A stretch of 64,000 bases of DNA from Prunus persica (lineage: Eukaryota > Streptophyta > Magnoliopsida > Rosales > Rosaceae), in the NCBI RefSeq assembly GCF_000346465.2, contig NC_034015.1:19778462-19842461 (forward strand), given 5' to 3'. Below the pieces are notes generated by a model that did not search any database, was not told the DNA's origin, and saw only the letters and a program-made list of their open reading frames with translations. Below are positions 46,542 through 59,713 of this stretch, one piece after another. A program made the position numbers and the translations under genes. Position 1 is the stretch's first letter. Every line of letters starts with the position of its first letter.

Positions 46542-48523
46542 ATGGACGACCAGACCGGAGCACCGCCACCGGCTCCGAATTCGGAAGGCTACGATGATCC
46601 GACAATGGAGGACGATCCTTCCTCGACGGTCCTCGATCTCACCAGCTTCCAACTCCACGATCTGGAGTCGATCGAGTTACCACCGACTCTAACCGAGTTA
46701 GACGTGACGGCGAACCGCCTCACCAGCTTGGACACTCGGATTGCAACCCTCTCGAGCCTTAAGAAACTCTCACTCCGCCAAAACCTCATTGAAGACGCCG
46801 CCGTTGAGCCGATCTCTCGTTGGGACGCTCTGTCCGGTATCGAGGTACTTCCTTTGTTTTCTTTTTTAATGAAATTAAAAGGTGATTTTCTTGGCGGTTT
46901 GTTTGGTTCCCGGGAAAATTAACAGTTGATATGGCCTGCAGGAGTTGGTGCTGAGGGATAATAAGCTAACGAAAATACCCGATGTTACCATATTCATCAA
47001 GCTTTTGGTTTTCGATGTTTCTTTCAACGAGATTACGTCGTTACATGGATTGTCCAAGGTCTCCAGCAAGCTCAAGGAGCTCTATGTTTCCAAAAATGAA
47101 GTTGCCAAGATTGAAGAGATTGACCACCTCCATGAGCTTCTAATTCTTGAGCTTGGTTCCAACAGATTACGGGTTAGTTTTCTTAACAGCAAAGTTTCAA
47201 GGAGCATCTGAAATTATGTACATGGCTGTATTGATAGTGTAGCAATTGGCATCCACCTTGTTATGATTGTATGCTGAAATGCCAAATCAGGTGATGGAGA
47301 ATTTGCAGAACATGACACATTTACAAGAGCTGTGGCTTGGGCGGAATCGAATTAAGGTAGTGAATTTGTGTGGGCTGAAATGCATCAAGAAGATTAGCTT
47401 ACAAAGCAATCGCTTAACTTCTATGACTGGATTCGAGGTACGGGGTGGCCGGTCCACTGTTGTTTCTTTGAGACAAACTCTCTAATGGATTGGTTGTATA
47501 AATATTGAAACTCACTTCCCGCTTCTTTTCCAGGAGTGTGTTGCTCTAGAGGAATTGTACTTGAGCCATAATGGTATTTCAAAAATGGAAGGCCTCTCAA
47601 CCTTAGTCAACCTACATATCTTGGATGTATCAAACAATAAGCTAACGTCAGTGAATGGCATTGAAAACCTAACAATGTATGTGTTTTACCTCGTAGTCAC
47701 TGTTCGTTTGATGTTGTTTTGTCTTTCATATTTGATTCTACCTTATAATGGGATTCTTGTTTATAGGTTAGAAGACCTGTGGCTTAATGACAACAGCATA
47801 GACTCAGTTGAAGGCATTGCTGAGGTTGTTGCTGGTTCAAGAGAGAAGCTCACTACCATTTATCTCGAGAATAATCCATGTGTATGGTTATCTGCAACCT
47901 GAAGGACCTAAAATATTTAAAGTTCTGGGATTTTATTCTTTCAGCATGCTTAGCTGCAGTTTAAGGAAGTTAAAATTAGCGTGTTCAGAAATGTGCAAGG
48001 TGGTATGTTAGAGTTCATGCAACTCTAATGCTTTGCTCACATAAGTATAGTGGTGAAATGTAGTAGCAATATTCTGATTGTTTGTTGAAAGTCCAATGTC
48101 TGGTAAAGAAAAGGAAAAATAGTGGCAATGAGATTCCGTAAGCATGAATTATCTGACATATACATGCTTATATCTTCTAGGGTTTCATGTCCAGTAGTAC
48201 GATGAAGGCAGGACGATGGTACTCTGTTTCTATGAACTGGTATATGGTCAAAGAATATTGAAAGCAAATTTTTAGGTGGCAAAGAAGATTGGCAAATACT
48301 CTTTTACATATAAATATATATTGATTAGCTGTGCATCTTCCTTTTTGTTTTGTGTTGATAATTTTTTCTTAAGTATGTTGGCAGATGTATTTCATATGCT
48401 TTAAGATTTTCTATATATTGATTCTTGCATCTCCTATTCCAGGCGAAATCTCCAAACTATGCTGCTGCCTTGAGACAAATCTTCCCAAATATACAGCAAA
48501 TTGATTGTCATATATTTGCTTAA
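46542..48523 (+). CDS. SDS22: Protein phosphatase 1 regulatory subunit SDS22 (LRR protein)
   Basis: Leucine-rich repeat protein that binds PP1 catalytic subunits and controls their assembly and nuclear function. Exons: 46542-46844 (acidic N-terminus, then LTELDVTANRLTSLDTRIAT), about 46943-47173, about 47291-47436, about 47535-47677, about 47767-47881 and 48443-48523. SDS22-type 22-residue LRRs run through all exons, for example LKELYVSKNEVAKIEEIDHL, LQELWLGRNRIKVVNLCGL and LEELYLSHNGISKMEGLSTL. The LRR cap ends in exon 5 (IYLENNPC). The last exon encodes AKSPNYAAALRQIFPNIQQI and stops at 48521-48523; it fits in phase 0 after a 561-bp intron. The protein is complete. It lies next to STT3A, as in Arabidopsis, but here an SNW gene sits between the two. 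Confidence 0.92.
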
Positions 48524-49309
48524 AGGTTTCCATGGCTTCAGCTCTGTCAACATAATTTTCATGTGAGCACTGGAAATCCATAACTGCAATGTAGGTATTC
48601 TTTCTCAACTTTTTTTTTTTTAAATTCCCAGTGATTATAGTAGTGAGTGTCTTCTCAAAATGACTTATTTTTCGAGTTCTAATTCATGGATGTTGTTTGC
48701 AGGCAACCCTGTGGTTTGGGATACCAATTCATTCAGGATACTAATTAGGGACGCCCTATCTCAAAGGGGCAGGTGCTACGAAATAATGATCAATTGCAAA
48801 ATCATGGATGGCTCAAGAACTCACTTGATGATTTAAAAACAAATTTGCGTTGTATTATGAAGTTCTCTGTTATTTAGATCACCCGGTTTTCCTTTTCCTC
48901 TTTCTTGCTAATTTTATGTGGCAGGTAATGTTTGAACTTTTTAATCCATTCATATATGACATGTTGATTGTGTCAGTTTTGGATGTTGAGAAGATGCGTC
49001 AATAGCTTTACTGCCTTACGACAGCTTCCTTTGCACAGGAACATCATTCCCAGCCAGTGAATGTAAGTATAAGTTTTGTCAGATTTTCGACGAATGGTTG
49101 AGCTTTGTATGGGTGAGAAACTGCAATAAGGAAAAAAAGGGAAGAAGCAGGGATAATAAATAAAAATTAAACAGATGCAATTCTAAAAATTTAACATCTA
49201 ACAAAAAGAAGTATGAATCATTCACGATTAGCCATTCAAATACCATGGGTCGGATAACTCAAAAATAAATAAAGAAAAGAGGATCAAGAGCTTAGCCGAT
49301 CGGAACAGC
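48524..49309. other. Convergent 3' region between SDS22 and SNW
   Basis: Holds the 3' UTRs of two converging genes. T-rich tract near 48611-48622. No other gene. Confidence 0.5.
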
Positions 49310-51141
49310 TTAGCGACCCCTTTCGAATCCAATACGGGTTCTGCTGGAGCCCCCTTGGTAGCCATCTCGCATTGAAGGCCCTGCACTTGCTCTCATTGCC
49401 CCTCCTGTTCCAACCTTTTCCTTGGCTTTCGTGCTCTGTTTCACCTCTGTCAAGAACCGGTCCAGACCAAATGGATCGGCTTCTTCAGCAGCATCTTTCT
49501 CAAACTCGACCGGTCGCCCTCTTGGACCTGCCCTCTCAGCAGCTCCTCCAAATCCTTTGTCAGGTTTGAAGCGATCAGTTTTCTTAATCTTATCCAACTG
49601 CTCATCAGCACCTCCGTACATTTCATTATCAACATCCTTCTTAGGCCTGTACAAGGTTGAGAGCGTAGGCGGAGCAGTGGACAAGCCCTTGTCATAAACG
49701 TTGTACTGGTCATCAGTGGCAAACCCAGATTCCATTCCTTTCTCCTGGTTGAACAGCCTCTGGTCATACATAACCTCTCCTCCTCTGCTTGCACCATCAG
49801 AAGCCATGCCGAGGGCAACTTTCTCACTGATATCCCGATCTCGGTCTCTTGTAATTTTACTTTTCTTCCCCATTGGTGCATCTTTGGGCTCCAACCTTCT
49901 CTCCCTTTCCCTTTCTCTTCGTCGCTCCTCACGGATCTTCTCCCGCTTCAACCTCCCTTCTCTTTCCTCTCTCGTCTCCTTCGGATAATCAGTCTCTTTT
50001 TCGCTTGTTGGACGCTCATAATCCCCTCCCGCATCATTGTCCATTGCTGTTCTGTTAGAAGGCATTGATGGAGGGGCTGCAGCACCCATTCTTTCGGAAC
50101 GAGCCCTCTGAGCTAATATCCTCAAGTCCTGCTCCTTCTTTTCCTTCTCCTTCGTCAACATTTCCTCCTGAACTTTTTTTCTCATGGCAATTCCTTCTCT
50201 AGCCTTCTGCTCTGCTACATACAAAGCCTCATTAAGCTTTGCCAAATTATCAAGAAACGGACCACCAAGATCTTGAAGGATTTTCCCCTCGGCTGCAAGA
50301 CGTTTGTCCAATGGGATCGTATACCCTTTCTGGTTCTTCCAATTTGAAATACAAGGTGGAATCTTCCAATCCTTCAGGTCTTTCACAGTCACCGGCCGTG
50401 GCGGGGAATGCATGACCGGCACAGGCGGGGACCTAGAAGGCCTCGGAACACGCTTATGCTTGAACTTAGGAGGCTCAAGTGGGTCCACAGGCATCTCCGC
50501 CATCCTGATAATCCTCGCCTTGGCACCAGAATTAAACGCCGCTGCCTTCTGCGATGACATGTACTTGATAATTTTCGAGCCAGTCGACTGCTTGGCTATA
50601 TTTTTCGGCTGTGCAGTGCTCAATCTCACATTCACAATCTTCTCAAGCGCAGCTTTTGTTTCTGCTGTTGTTTCTTCAATCTCCTTCTGCAACTTCTCCT
50701 CTTTCTCATTCGCATCATCCATCTCCTCATCCTCATTCTTCAAAATTTTCGGCACAAGATCCTTGTGCTGTGAGTAGACAAGTTTTTTCGAGTTCTCGTT
50801 CTGCTTAACAATGGCATCATACCTGACATTCCCCCTGGCATTAACTGTAACCGGAAGTATGTTCGTACCGGGTTTGGACAACTTGTCCCTGCCCATGCCA
50901 AGAGGGTACTGAGCTATATGAATCTCAGGGAAAGCACCCCCCTCCCCAAACTCCTCCACCTTCCTAGGAACAAAGCCTTGACGGTTCAAGTAAGGAGGTA
51001 CAGGCTTTGGCTTGACGACAGCAGCAGATCTTTGTGCCTCAGCAGAACCGAAGCGCTGCTTGAACCACGGATCATTCGAGTGGTCGTAAGAAGCCGTTGT
51101 GGTTGCTGCCGAGGCGGAAGGAGCCCTTTCAAAGCCGTCAT
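49310..51141 (-). CDS. SKIP: SNW/SKIP splicing and transcription coregulator, start codon out of frame
   Basis: Intronless SNW-domain gene. SKIP is a spliceosome component and transcription coregulator in the nucleus. The family hallmarks are complete: DHSNDPWFKQRF near the start, PKPVPPYLNRQGFVPRK, the SNW core (CISNWKNQKGYTIPLDKRLA, near 50340-50285), a charged coiled region (REEREGRLKREKIREERRRE) and the usual C-terminus (DPFGLDRFLTEVKQ, ending RTRIGFERGR). The oddity is at the 5' end. The only family-like start is the ATG at 51141 (MTALKGLLPP), but it is one base out of frame with the rest; the break lies around 51106-51112. The long frame upstream of this has no ATG before its stop at 51281-51283. 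A splice-acceptor-like TTCTTTTGCAG lies just upstream (about 51188-51198), so a 5' UTR intron is likely. This is either a one-base deletion in a real gene, an assembly error, or a retrocopy losing function. Confidence 0.8.
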
Positions 51142-52605
51142 GGTTGATGAACTCTTTCAACCCCAAACTACTCAAATTAAACAGACTGCAAAAGAACAAA
51201 TAAAGCAGAACTTTCGAATATTGAAGAAAAATTAAGCAAAGCGATCGAAGGGGACAATGGGCACATAGCTTTGGCTTGGCTTACGTTTATATTGAAGGAT
51301 GGAGTTTTCCTTCTTATATTGGGACAAGGAATCCCTATTCAAAACGGAGGAACCAAAAAAAGAGTTACCGCCAAATTCTATGGGGCATCTGTCATTCCCA
51401 AACCAAAAAGGCCAAAAATACCATGGGCCATCTGTTAGTTTAGCCCAGAGAATGGTCTCAAGGCCCAGGGCAAGCCTACCGAAAAGTAAATTAGCTCGCA
51501 ACGTAATATTTTTTTTAGTAAATTTATGTTTTAGCCGTAAAAAAAATTTCACTTTTGAAAAAAGCCAAAAATTTTATATAAAAAAACAGAAAAACCTCTC
51601 AACTTTCAAACCAAAAACATGCAAATATAAATGATTCCTTAGGAAATCCAAAAATAAATATGGGCAATTTTGTCTATTTTGGCTTCTTTTAAAAAATTTC
51701 TCTCTCCTTTGGCCTTTTTCAAAGTCTCCCCATTTTTTTTTACTTACAAGTTATCCTTTTAGAAAGTGACTAAAAATCTTACAATCTTAAAAAACAAAGT
51801 ACTTATAAACTTTTTGAGAAATTTAAGCTCCAATTTAAAAATTAGAGAAAATAAGGAGAGAAAGAGACGGTCTTTATCACTTATTATGATTTCATGCATG
51901 CGGAAGGAAGAAATGGAAGTAAATATAGAGGCCGAAGAGGTCTCCGACCACCATGGTGGCTTGCCTACCTTCACTTCCTTTTTCAATTTTTTCATTTTTC
52001 TAAGTTCTAAAAAATAGAACATGAAACTTAAAGGTTAAGTTTGCATTCTTTTCAAAAGTAAATTTTATAGGTATAGTGTAGCAAGAAAATTTCATAATAC
52101 TTAAAAACAAAGTACTAGGTGTCTATAGCAAATTTGAGGGTGTATTTAGGAATGCCCATTTATTTTTGCTTTGTGGTAAAGTTTTGTGAAAATTAATTAG
52201 TCCAGCCCATCAGATTTTATTTTACTTTTTTTCTGAAGGAAGACTCGTTTTCAGCCCATCCCATTTGACAGTTGACAGACTCACCGTTAGGCCCTGCCTC
52301 CTCGTATCATATCACGCCACGTGACAGTTTGCGTAGCGCGAAACCAATCACGAGGTTTGCTCCTTGCAACTATAAACAAAAAGCCACGTATAAATGTAGA
52401 AGGGCATTTACGTGATTCCGTAGACATTTCAGGGGTAGTTTCGTAGTTCTTGAAAATCAACTTGTCTCACTCTCTCTCTCTCTGTATAGTGTTACAAAGT
52501 CTTCTCTCCCACTTCGTAGTCACTGCCCGCAAAACCCTTCATCAGACCTCAGTCTCCTCCATCTTTCTCTCTCTTTCGAAAGCCCGGAGCTCGATTTGGC
52601 CGTCA
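51142..52605. promoter_or_regulatory. Divergent promoter region between SNW and STT3A
   Basis: AT-rich with no gene. The STT3A side carries a G-box within GCCACGTGAC (CACGTG at 52318-52323), a second CCACGT (52384-52389) and CCAATCACG (about 52344-52352), followed by a CT-rich leader (about 52467-52484). These are bZIP-type sites by sequence only. Confidence 0.45.
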
Positions 52606-55600
52606 ATGGCGGCCTCGGAGACCTCTAATGGCACATCCTTGAGGCATGCTTTTGGAAATGTCCTCTCCTTCTTCATCCTCATCCTGATCGGTGTTCTCGC
52701 ATTTTCGATCCGTCTCTTCTCTGTGAGCTCTACGATCAATATAATTTCTTCAATTTTCTAGATCCAATCGTTTTTTAATATTAAAACCCAGTGTTGGTGG
52801 CTTGGCAGCCTCGATAATTCAGGAAAATGCATAACTAATCAAAGTTATATGTATATATATATATATATATATACTCATGTGCATATAGATACATTTTATT
52901 TAAATTTAGACTTCCATATTTTCTGTTATAACTTATAACTCTACCGAACCAAATGGTGTATTTGTAATAAGTTTGACTTTAGATTATTCTGTAAAATTTG
53001 GAGTTCTAATTTTCATAACATTGAATTATCATTCATAATTACATTTCTCAGCAATCAAAAGGACTGAAACTGTGTGTTTGTACTCGCTTTAATGTTGCTT
53101 TGTGTATTGATCTACAGGTCATAAAATACGAGAGTGTAATTCACGAGTTTGATCCTTATTTCAATTACAGAGTCACTCAGGTTTGGTTTCTTTGTCTCAT
53201 TTGAGATTGGTTGTCACTTGTCTTGCACTTAGATGGTATAATTCTAACTCAATCCCATGCCATTGCTGTTGGGTTAAATGTATTTGGAAATTTGAAATTT
53301 ATGATCAGAGTGTGCATCCATTCATCTTATTATATTACGATGATGGGAAGCTATATACAAGATGACATCCTTGTTTGTTGGTTTCAGTTTCTGACAAAGA
53401 ATGGAATATATGATTTTTGGAACTGGTTTGATGATCGAACCTGGTAATTTCTACTTTTTGTGGCTTATCAAACCTCATGGCAGGGTTCTTGTTTTGATTT
53501 TTTTTCTTCGGTGATTTACATAATTCAGCAATATAAAGTTAATATTTCTTAAACTGACATTATAAGGTATCCTCTTGGTCGTGTGATTGGTGGAACTGTT
53601 TACCCTGGATTGACCTTGACAGCAGGAACACTATGGTGGTGAGTATTGCAATTTATAATTGAAATGTTAGAATATTCTTTTCTTTTGATTTTTAACTACT
53701 GAGTTTGATGTTGTTGATTTTGATATTGCTCTCTTATCAGGTTGTTGAATTCATTAAACATTCCTCTTTCTGTGGAAACTATTTGTGTATTTACTGCGCC
53801 TATATTCTCTGCTTTCACATCATGGGCAACTTACCTTCTGACTCGGGTTTGTATTCAGCTTTAATTATTTTCTACATTTTAGTTATTGGCCTCCAATTTG
53901 TTGATGATGTTCAGTTGCCTCTTTCTTCAGGAAGTTAAGGGTGCTGGTGCTGGACTAACAGCTGCAGCTCTTATAGCCATGGTAAGTTACAGAGCGGGTA
54001 CTGTTAACTCTACAACATATGGAAGTGGTAAGCACAAAGGTTTATCTGTGCCCTTTTTTTTGTTTTTGTTTGTAGGTCCCATCGTATATTTCTCGCTCAG
54101 TGGCTGGAAGCTATGACAATGAAGCCGTGGCTATTTTTGCTTTGATCTTCACTTTCTATCTTTATATAAAGGTTAGATTTGGGAAAAGACAACTTTATTT
54201 TGTTCTTTTGGGTGTTTCATTAACATCTCAGAACATGGTTGTTTTCAAAGAATGATCTGATTCTGTTGACCGTTGAATAGTATCACCTTCTGAATATTTT
54301 CTTTTGCCCATGGTTATACCATTGGCATATAATACAGGAGTTCTCTATAATGTGCGTCAATATTTTCTGACTACATTATCGTTATATGCAGACACTGAAT
54401 ACAGGATCCCTCTTTTATGCAACTCTTAACGCCATAGCATACTTTTACATGGTAAGTATATGTACTAATGTTGCTTGTGCCCTTGTAACCTTATATATTC
54501 TTATTTCCACTTTCATTTTGTTTCATCCTTTCAGGTTTGCTCTTGGGGAGGCTACACATTTATTATTAACCTTATTCCAATGCATGTGCTTCTCTGCATT
54601 GTAACGGGTCGCTACTCTTCTCGTCTGTACATTGCATATGCTCCTCTTGTAAGTATCTGCATTACTTATGAAGCTATCCGTGATTGAAAACAAATTGAAG
54701 AATGCATATTGACATTCTTGCACTTCTTCAATGGCATTTCTTGGTTTGTGTTAAAATCTTAACTTTTCTAATGCAGGTTGTGTTGGGAACATTGTTAGCT
54801 GCTTTGGTGCCGGTAGTTGGATTTAATGCTGTCATGACATCAGAACATTTTGCGTCCTTCTTGGTGAGCATTTCCCAACTTTATTTTCTCATCAACTTAA
54901 TTGTCTCATGTTACTTTTATATGCCTGACAACATTGTTTTTTGTTGCAGGTTTTTATTATTATACATGTGGTCGCTTTTGTGTACTATATCAAAGGGATT
55001 CTCTCTCCAAAAATGTTCAAAGTGGCTGTTACGCTTGTTCTATCCATTGGCCTGTATGTTTCACCTGTTCTGTTTTCTAACTGTATTAAGGGTCTCTCAC
55101 ATTGAACACACAATTGATCTCTATGCCTCCCATGTTACTTATTTTTCAGGATAATATGTATTGCTGTGATAGCAGTACTTGTAGCTTTGGTGGCTTCAAG
55201 CCCAACAAAGGGATGGAGTGGGCGAAGCCTTAGTCTACTTGATCCGTAAGTTCATAGTTCAGTTCATACGTCTCTTCTTTGTTTGACAACCTTTGGTTTT
55301 CTGATTGAACTAACATGACCAAAAACAGACATTTCCATTATGGGTACAACTGAATTTGGAGCACCTGGTGCCTAAATTGTCCAAATTTCTGGCTTTGGTC
55401 TGATAATGTTATCTAGAGGACCTAATGTGACAAGCTAATTCTTTTAGACTGCACATTGCACAATACTACAAGCATCCCGAATTTTGGATACCAAAGTAAT
55501 TTAGAAAAATGTATTGGGAATATCTTATTCACTAAAATTAATGGGTTTCACATGAAAATGTAAATGGGACCAAATATGAATAAATAAATCACTGTCACAT

Positions 55601-58479
55601 CACTTAGAATCTAAAATTTGGAATCTTTTTTGGTTGTCTATAGTATTGCTTGTTTAGAATGGCACCCCCATTCTGCCTCCCCAACACCAGCTGCTTCCCA
55701 ACTCTGAGATGTTGGAAACCATTTGAATTGTTTGCGAATTAACTTCTCTTGAATTACTTGAAATATTTGTTCTGCCTAGCTGAGAAATAAACGAACTTCT
55801 ATATGTTTATATGTTTGTTTTTTCATTTCAGAACTTATGCAAGCAAGTACATACCGATTATTGCTAGTGTTAGTGAGCATCAACCTCCTACTTGGCCCTC
55901 TTACTTCATGGACATTAATGTGTTGGCATTCTTGGTTCCAGCTGGCATTATTGTAAGATTCCTTCAGCCATGGTTTGCTTTTTATTTCCTGAGTTACTGT
56001 ATTTTGTTTTTTATTTCCTATTTTTCCATGTTCCTAACCACTGTTTTTATTGTTTATATCTGTTGGTAGGCTTGCTTTTCACCCTTATCAGATGCAAGCT
56101 CTTTTGTGATCCTTTACATTGTAACTTCTGTATATTTCTCTGGAGTCATGGTAAAAACTATTATTGGCATAGCTAAGTTTAATTTGCCTTTCTTCCAGCT
56201 TTTATGTTAATCCATTTTAATATTGTTTTTCACTAATATCACAGGTGCGGCTTATGCTAGTACTTGCTCCAGCAGCCTGCATCATGTCTGGGATTGCTCT
56301 ATCTGAAGCTTTTGATGTTTTCACACGATCAATCAAGTTTCAGTTACCTGGTTTACCAGGATTTTCTGAAGTTGATGTAAGCATATTTCTTTCCATTGTT
56401 TTACATCTGTCCAGCCTTTTTATAGATTATTGAGGGATTAATTTTGTCTTTTTGACCGCTAAGGCTGGGGATACCAGTTCTGAGAGCACTGTACCGCAGA
56501 CTGAAGTGCCAAAGACAGATAAAAGTGGAGAGACATTGAAGGAGAGACCCTCAAGAAAGAACAGGAAGAAGGAAAAGGAACCAGTTGAAAAGCCTTCCAT
56601 TAAATCTCAAATTGAAAAGAGACTTCTGGTTTTACCATTTGAGGGATCTGTTCTTGCTATTTTTCTACTTGTGTTGCTTGGAGCCTTCTATGTGGTATAT
56701 AAATTTTCTTCTTTCCCTATTTTCTATGTTTTCCTCCACATCTCAGTTCTGATTCTGATACACATGAGTTCTGTATGCACGTGTATGTTATGGTGCTTGA
56801 ACTTATACATCCTTTGAACCTTAATCAATTTGAAGGGCAAGTATATACTTCTAATCAACTTTAACAATGTGAATGGATGGATAATCAAGTTAATAGAGGC
56901 CCTGTGGAAAATAGATATGCGTCTTCTCTTACTGAAAACTTATTTAAAACAGGAAGCCATGCAGTCAATATCAAAGAGAGGTTATCATGTCCATATTCAG
57001 AAGAGACTTTGTCCTTCCATTTCCTCTAATTTTATTTTGCTTGATAAAAAGATGGCCACTGAAGTTGAGTTATCATTGTTTTGTAGGTTCATTGTGTCTG
57101 GGCAGCAGCTGAAGCTTATTCAGCCCCATCTATTGTTCTAACATCTTATTCAAATGATGGTCTCCATGTTTTTGATGATTTTAGAGAGGCTTATGCATGG
57201 TTAAGCCACAACACTGAGGTGGATGATAAAGTGAGTTCTTCACCTTTTGTTTTTCCCTATATTATATCAACTCAATTTAATTTTTGACAGACTAAAACCG
57301 CGTCCTTTGCCAAATGAAGATATTAACAAATATTCCTTTATGCTATAAACTACTTGCAGGTTGCATCTTGGTGGGATTATGGGTACCAAACTACTGCCAT
57401 GGCTAACCGCACTGTCATTGTTGACAATAATACATGGAACAACACACATATTGCAACTGTCGGTACTGCCATGTCTTCACCGGAAAAGGCGGCTTGGGAA
57501 ATTTTTAACTCGTTGGACGTAAAATATGTTCTTGTTGTTTTTGGAGGTTGGCTCCCTTTGGCATGCTCAGATCTTCTTACGAAAGAAAGTAAAGCCTTAT
57601 TCTGATTAATAATCTCACATATCAGGTCTTGTTGGCTACCCCAGTGATGATATTAATAAGTTCCTGTGGATGGTCCGTATCGGAGGGGGTGTATTCCCTC
57701 ATATCAAGGAACCTGATTACTTGGTTAGTTATTTCCTTCCCTGATTTCTTTAATTTTTTTCATTTCCCCTTTTTGGGCTAACTAACTGGATGTCAAAGTT
57801 TTCTTGTTATATTAGTGTTAATGTTGTGTCATTAACCATGTTTTACCTTGTTTTCCTGTCTAAAGAGGGATGGTCAGTATCGGATTGACTCTCAGGCCAC
57901 CCCCACCATGCTCAATTCTCTCATGTACAAACTCTCTTATTACAGGTCTGCATTTGCATAAAGTTGTTTGCTTATTTTCAAAGTTTTTTTTCTATTTTTT
58001 TAATCTTTTTTTTTTTTGGGGGGTTCTGGCTGTGAGTAAAATTGTGCATCTTGTCTTCTTTTACCTACAGGTTTGTGGACACCGATGGTAAAGGCTTTGA
58101 TAGGGTGAGGCGAACAGAAATTGGAAAGAAATATTTCAAACTCACCCATTTTGAAGAGGTCAGATGATCCGAACTTTTAGTTTCAGATATGTGGAAGCTG
58201 TGGAACATATTATTATACCTTTCACAATATATTTCTGTAATTTAGGTATTCACAACCCACCATTGGATGGTTCGGATTTACAAACTAAAACCACCAAGGA
58301 ACAGGATCCGCGGAAAGACAAAGAAGTCAAAATCGGTACGTATGATTTTCACCCTTCCTCAATATTCTGTAGACTGAGGAAATACTGTTGTGGTAAGCGG
58401 GTTTTTTTCTTGGCAGAAATCAAGCTCATCGAGTAGCAGCACAAAAAGAAGTAGCACACGAAAGAATCCTTGGCACTGA
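52606..58479 (+). CDS. STT3A: Oligosaccharyltransferase catalytic subunit STT3A
   Basis: Catalytic subunit of the ER oligosaccharyltransferase, which moves the Glc3Man9GlcNAc2 glycan from dolichyl pyrophosphate to Asn in N-X-S/T sequons. Over 20 exons. The first is 52606-52722 (39 codons, [20 protein letters not shown]). The family motifs are present in order: [13 protein letters not shown] (about 53140-53179), [10 protein letters not shown] (about 54110-54140), [14 protein letters not shown] (about 55866-55910) and the signature WWDYG (about 57369-57383), followed by NNTWNNT. Many membrane spans lie between exons 1 and about 56700. A charged loop ([24 protein letters not shown], about 56505-56600) is the variable region. 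The gene ends with a Ser-rich basic tail ([20 protein letters not shown]), stop at 58477-58479. No breaks were seen. The STT3A assignment over STT3B rests on sequence similarity from memory and on its neighbour SDS22. Confidence 0.92.
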
Positions 58480-59713
58480 AAGTGATTTATTAAGTGTTGG
58501 AAGTAGGGAGAGATGTGTGGTCAATTATCTGTAATTTGATATAATATACGAAGGAATGCGAGGGCCTCAGGAGAGTGGATTGAGCGAGGAAGCATAGTTT
58601 TAGTTGATCATTTCTTACGAAATGCAAATGACGATCAGTCAAAGATTTTGTAGTCGCTTCTCATATGATCTTTGTCTTGTATACTCTTTTGCAGTACAAT
58701 CTTTTTAATACACTGTTTAGGTGAAAGAATGCTCTGCAATATCTGAACAACTGACCCTGGCGCCATGATTGAATGGTGTCATATGATTATGTGAGAACCT
58801 CCAACCTAGAACAGCTAGAGTTGTAACTTCGCTTTTTCTCCAAATAATTTGAAGATTATTTAGGTTTCACGTTTCAATTTGGTGAAGAAGAATACTCGTA
58901 TATATGCGTATATACCTTGTCACCTAAGAAATCCTAATTCTTCAATAAAAAACAAAGTACTAAAAACCAGAATTGTCCATTCTATAATAAGTCAGACATA
59001 TAGGGATAAACGCTCTTAACCATGTCACCTAAGAAATCCTAATTCTTCAATAAAAAACAAATTACTCAAAACCAGAATTGTCCATTCTATAATAGGTCGG
59101 ACATATAGGGATAAATGCTCTTAACCATTTAAGCTTGAAAAAACACCTTACCTGTCTTTGTGGCATAGGAAAATAAAATTTGTTCCAAATATGAAATATT
59201 AACATACACGCAGAAAAGAAGAAAAGAACCCCTCGCTGTACACATCCAAAATACAACAAAATCCGCTAAGATTTCTCCAAAAAGCAACCATATCACTCAC
59301 TCACAACTACCTGCTACACTATGAAAAGATATTGTCAACGTTTTCTTTGCATCTTGCAGTTTGTCCGTTATGCTGTGCCGGTGCCGCCAATGTAGTACGA
59401 TTAAATAAACGGAGAAGCCGACCCACCTCAACACATTCGATAAATCCGAGAAAGAATAGTAATAAATAAATAAATATTTGCTCAACCCTTGAGCACTATA
59501 AAGCCTTATTAATCCTCTGCTCCCTTTAAGTTCCTTACTCAGAGACTGGTGAAGGCTCTGAACAAGAAGAATGTGGAGCGATAAATATACTATACATGTC
59601 AATGTTCTACCCTCAAATTAAACAGCTGTTTAGTCAAAAACATGATGTCAGAGCTTTGTGATGGATGATGCTGTACATCCTTCGTAAATGAATTTTTCAC
59701 AAACCAAAGGTTG
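58480..59713. other. Convergent region between STT3A and the DUF810 gene
   Basis: 3' UTRs of the two converging genes around a 105-bp tandem duplication (58918-59127). No further gene. Confidence 0.5.
58918..59127. repeat. Two-unit 105-bp tandem duplication
   Basis: Units begin at 58918 and 59023 (both TGTCACCTAAGAAATCCTAA) and run through GACATATAGGGATAAA to CTCTTAACCA. They differ by only a few bases, so the duplication is recent. Confidence 0.9.

Noticed and set aside
51142..51199. Upstream extension of the SNW frame as a real N-terminus
   Set aside because: The extension begins with a TTG codon and runs through a splice-acceptor-like sequence. No ATG exists in that frame before the stop at 51281-51283.
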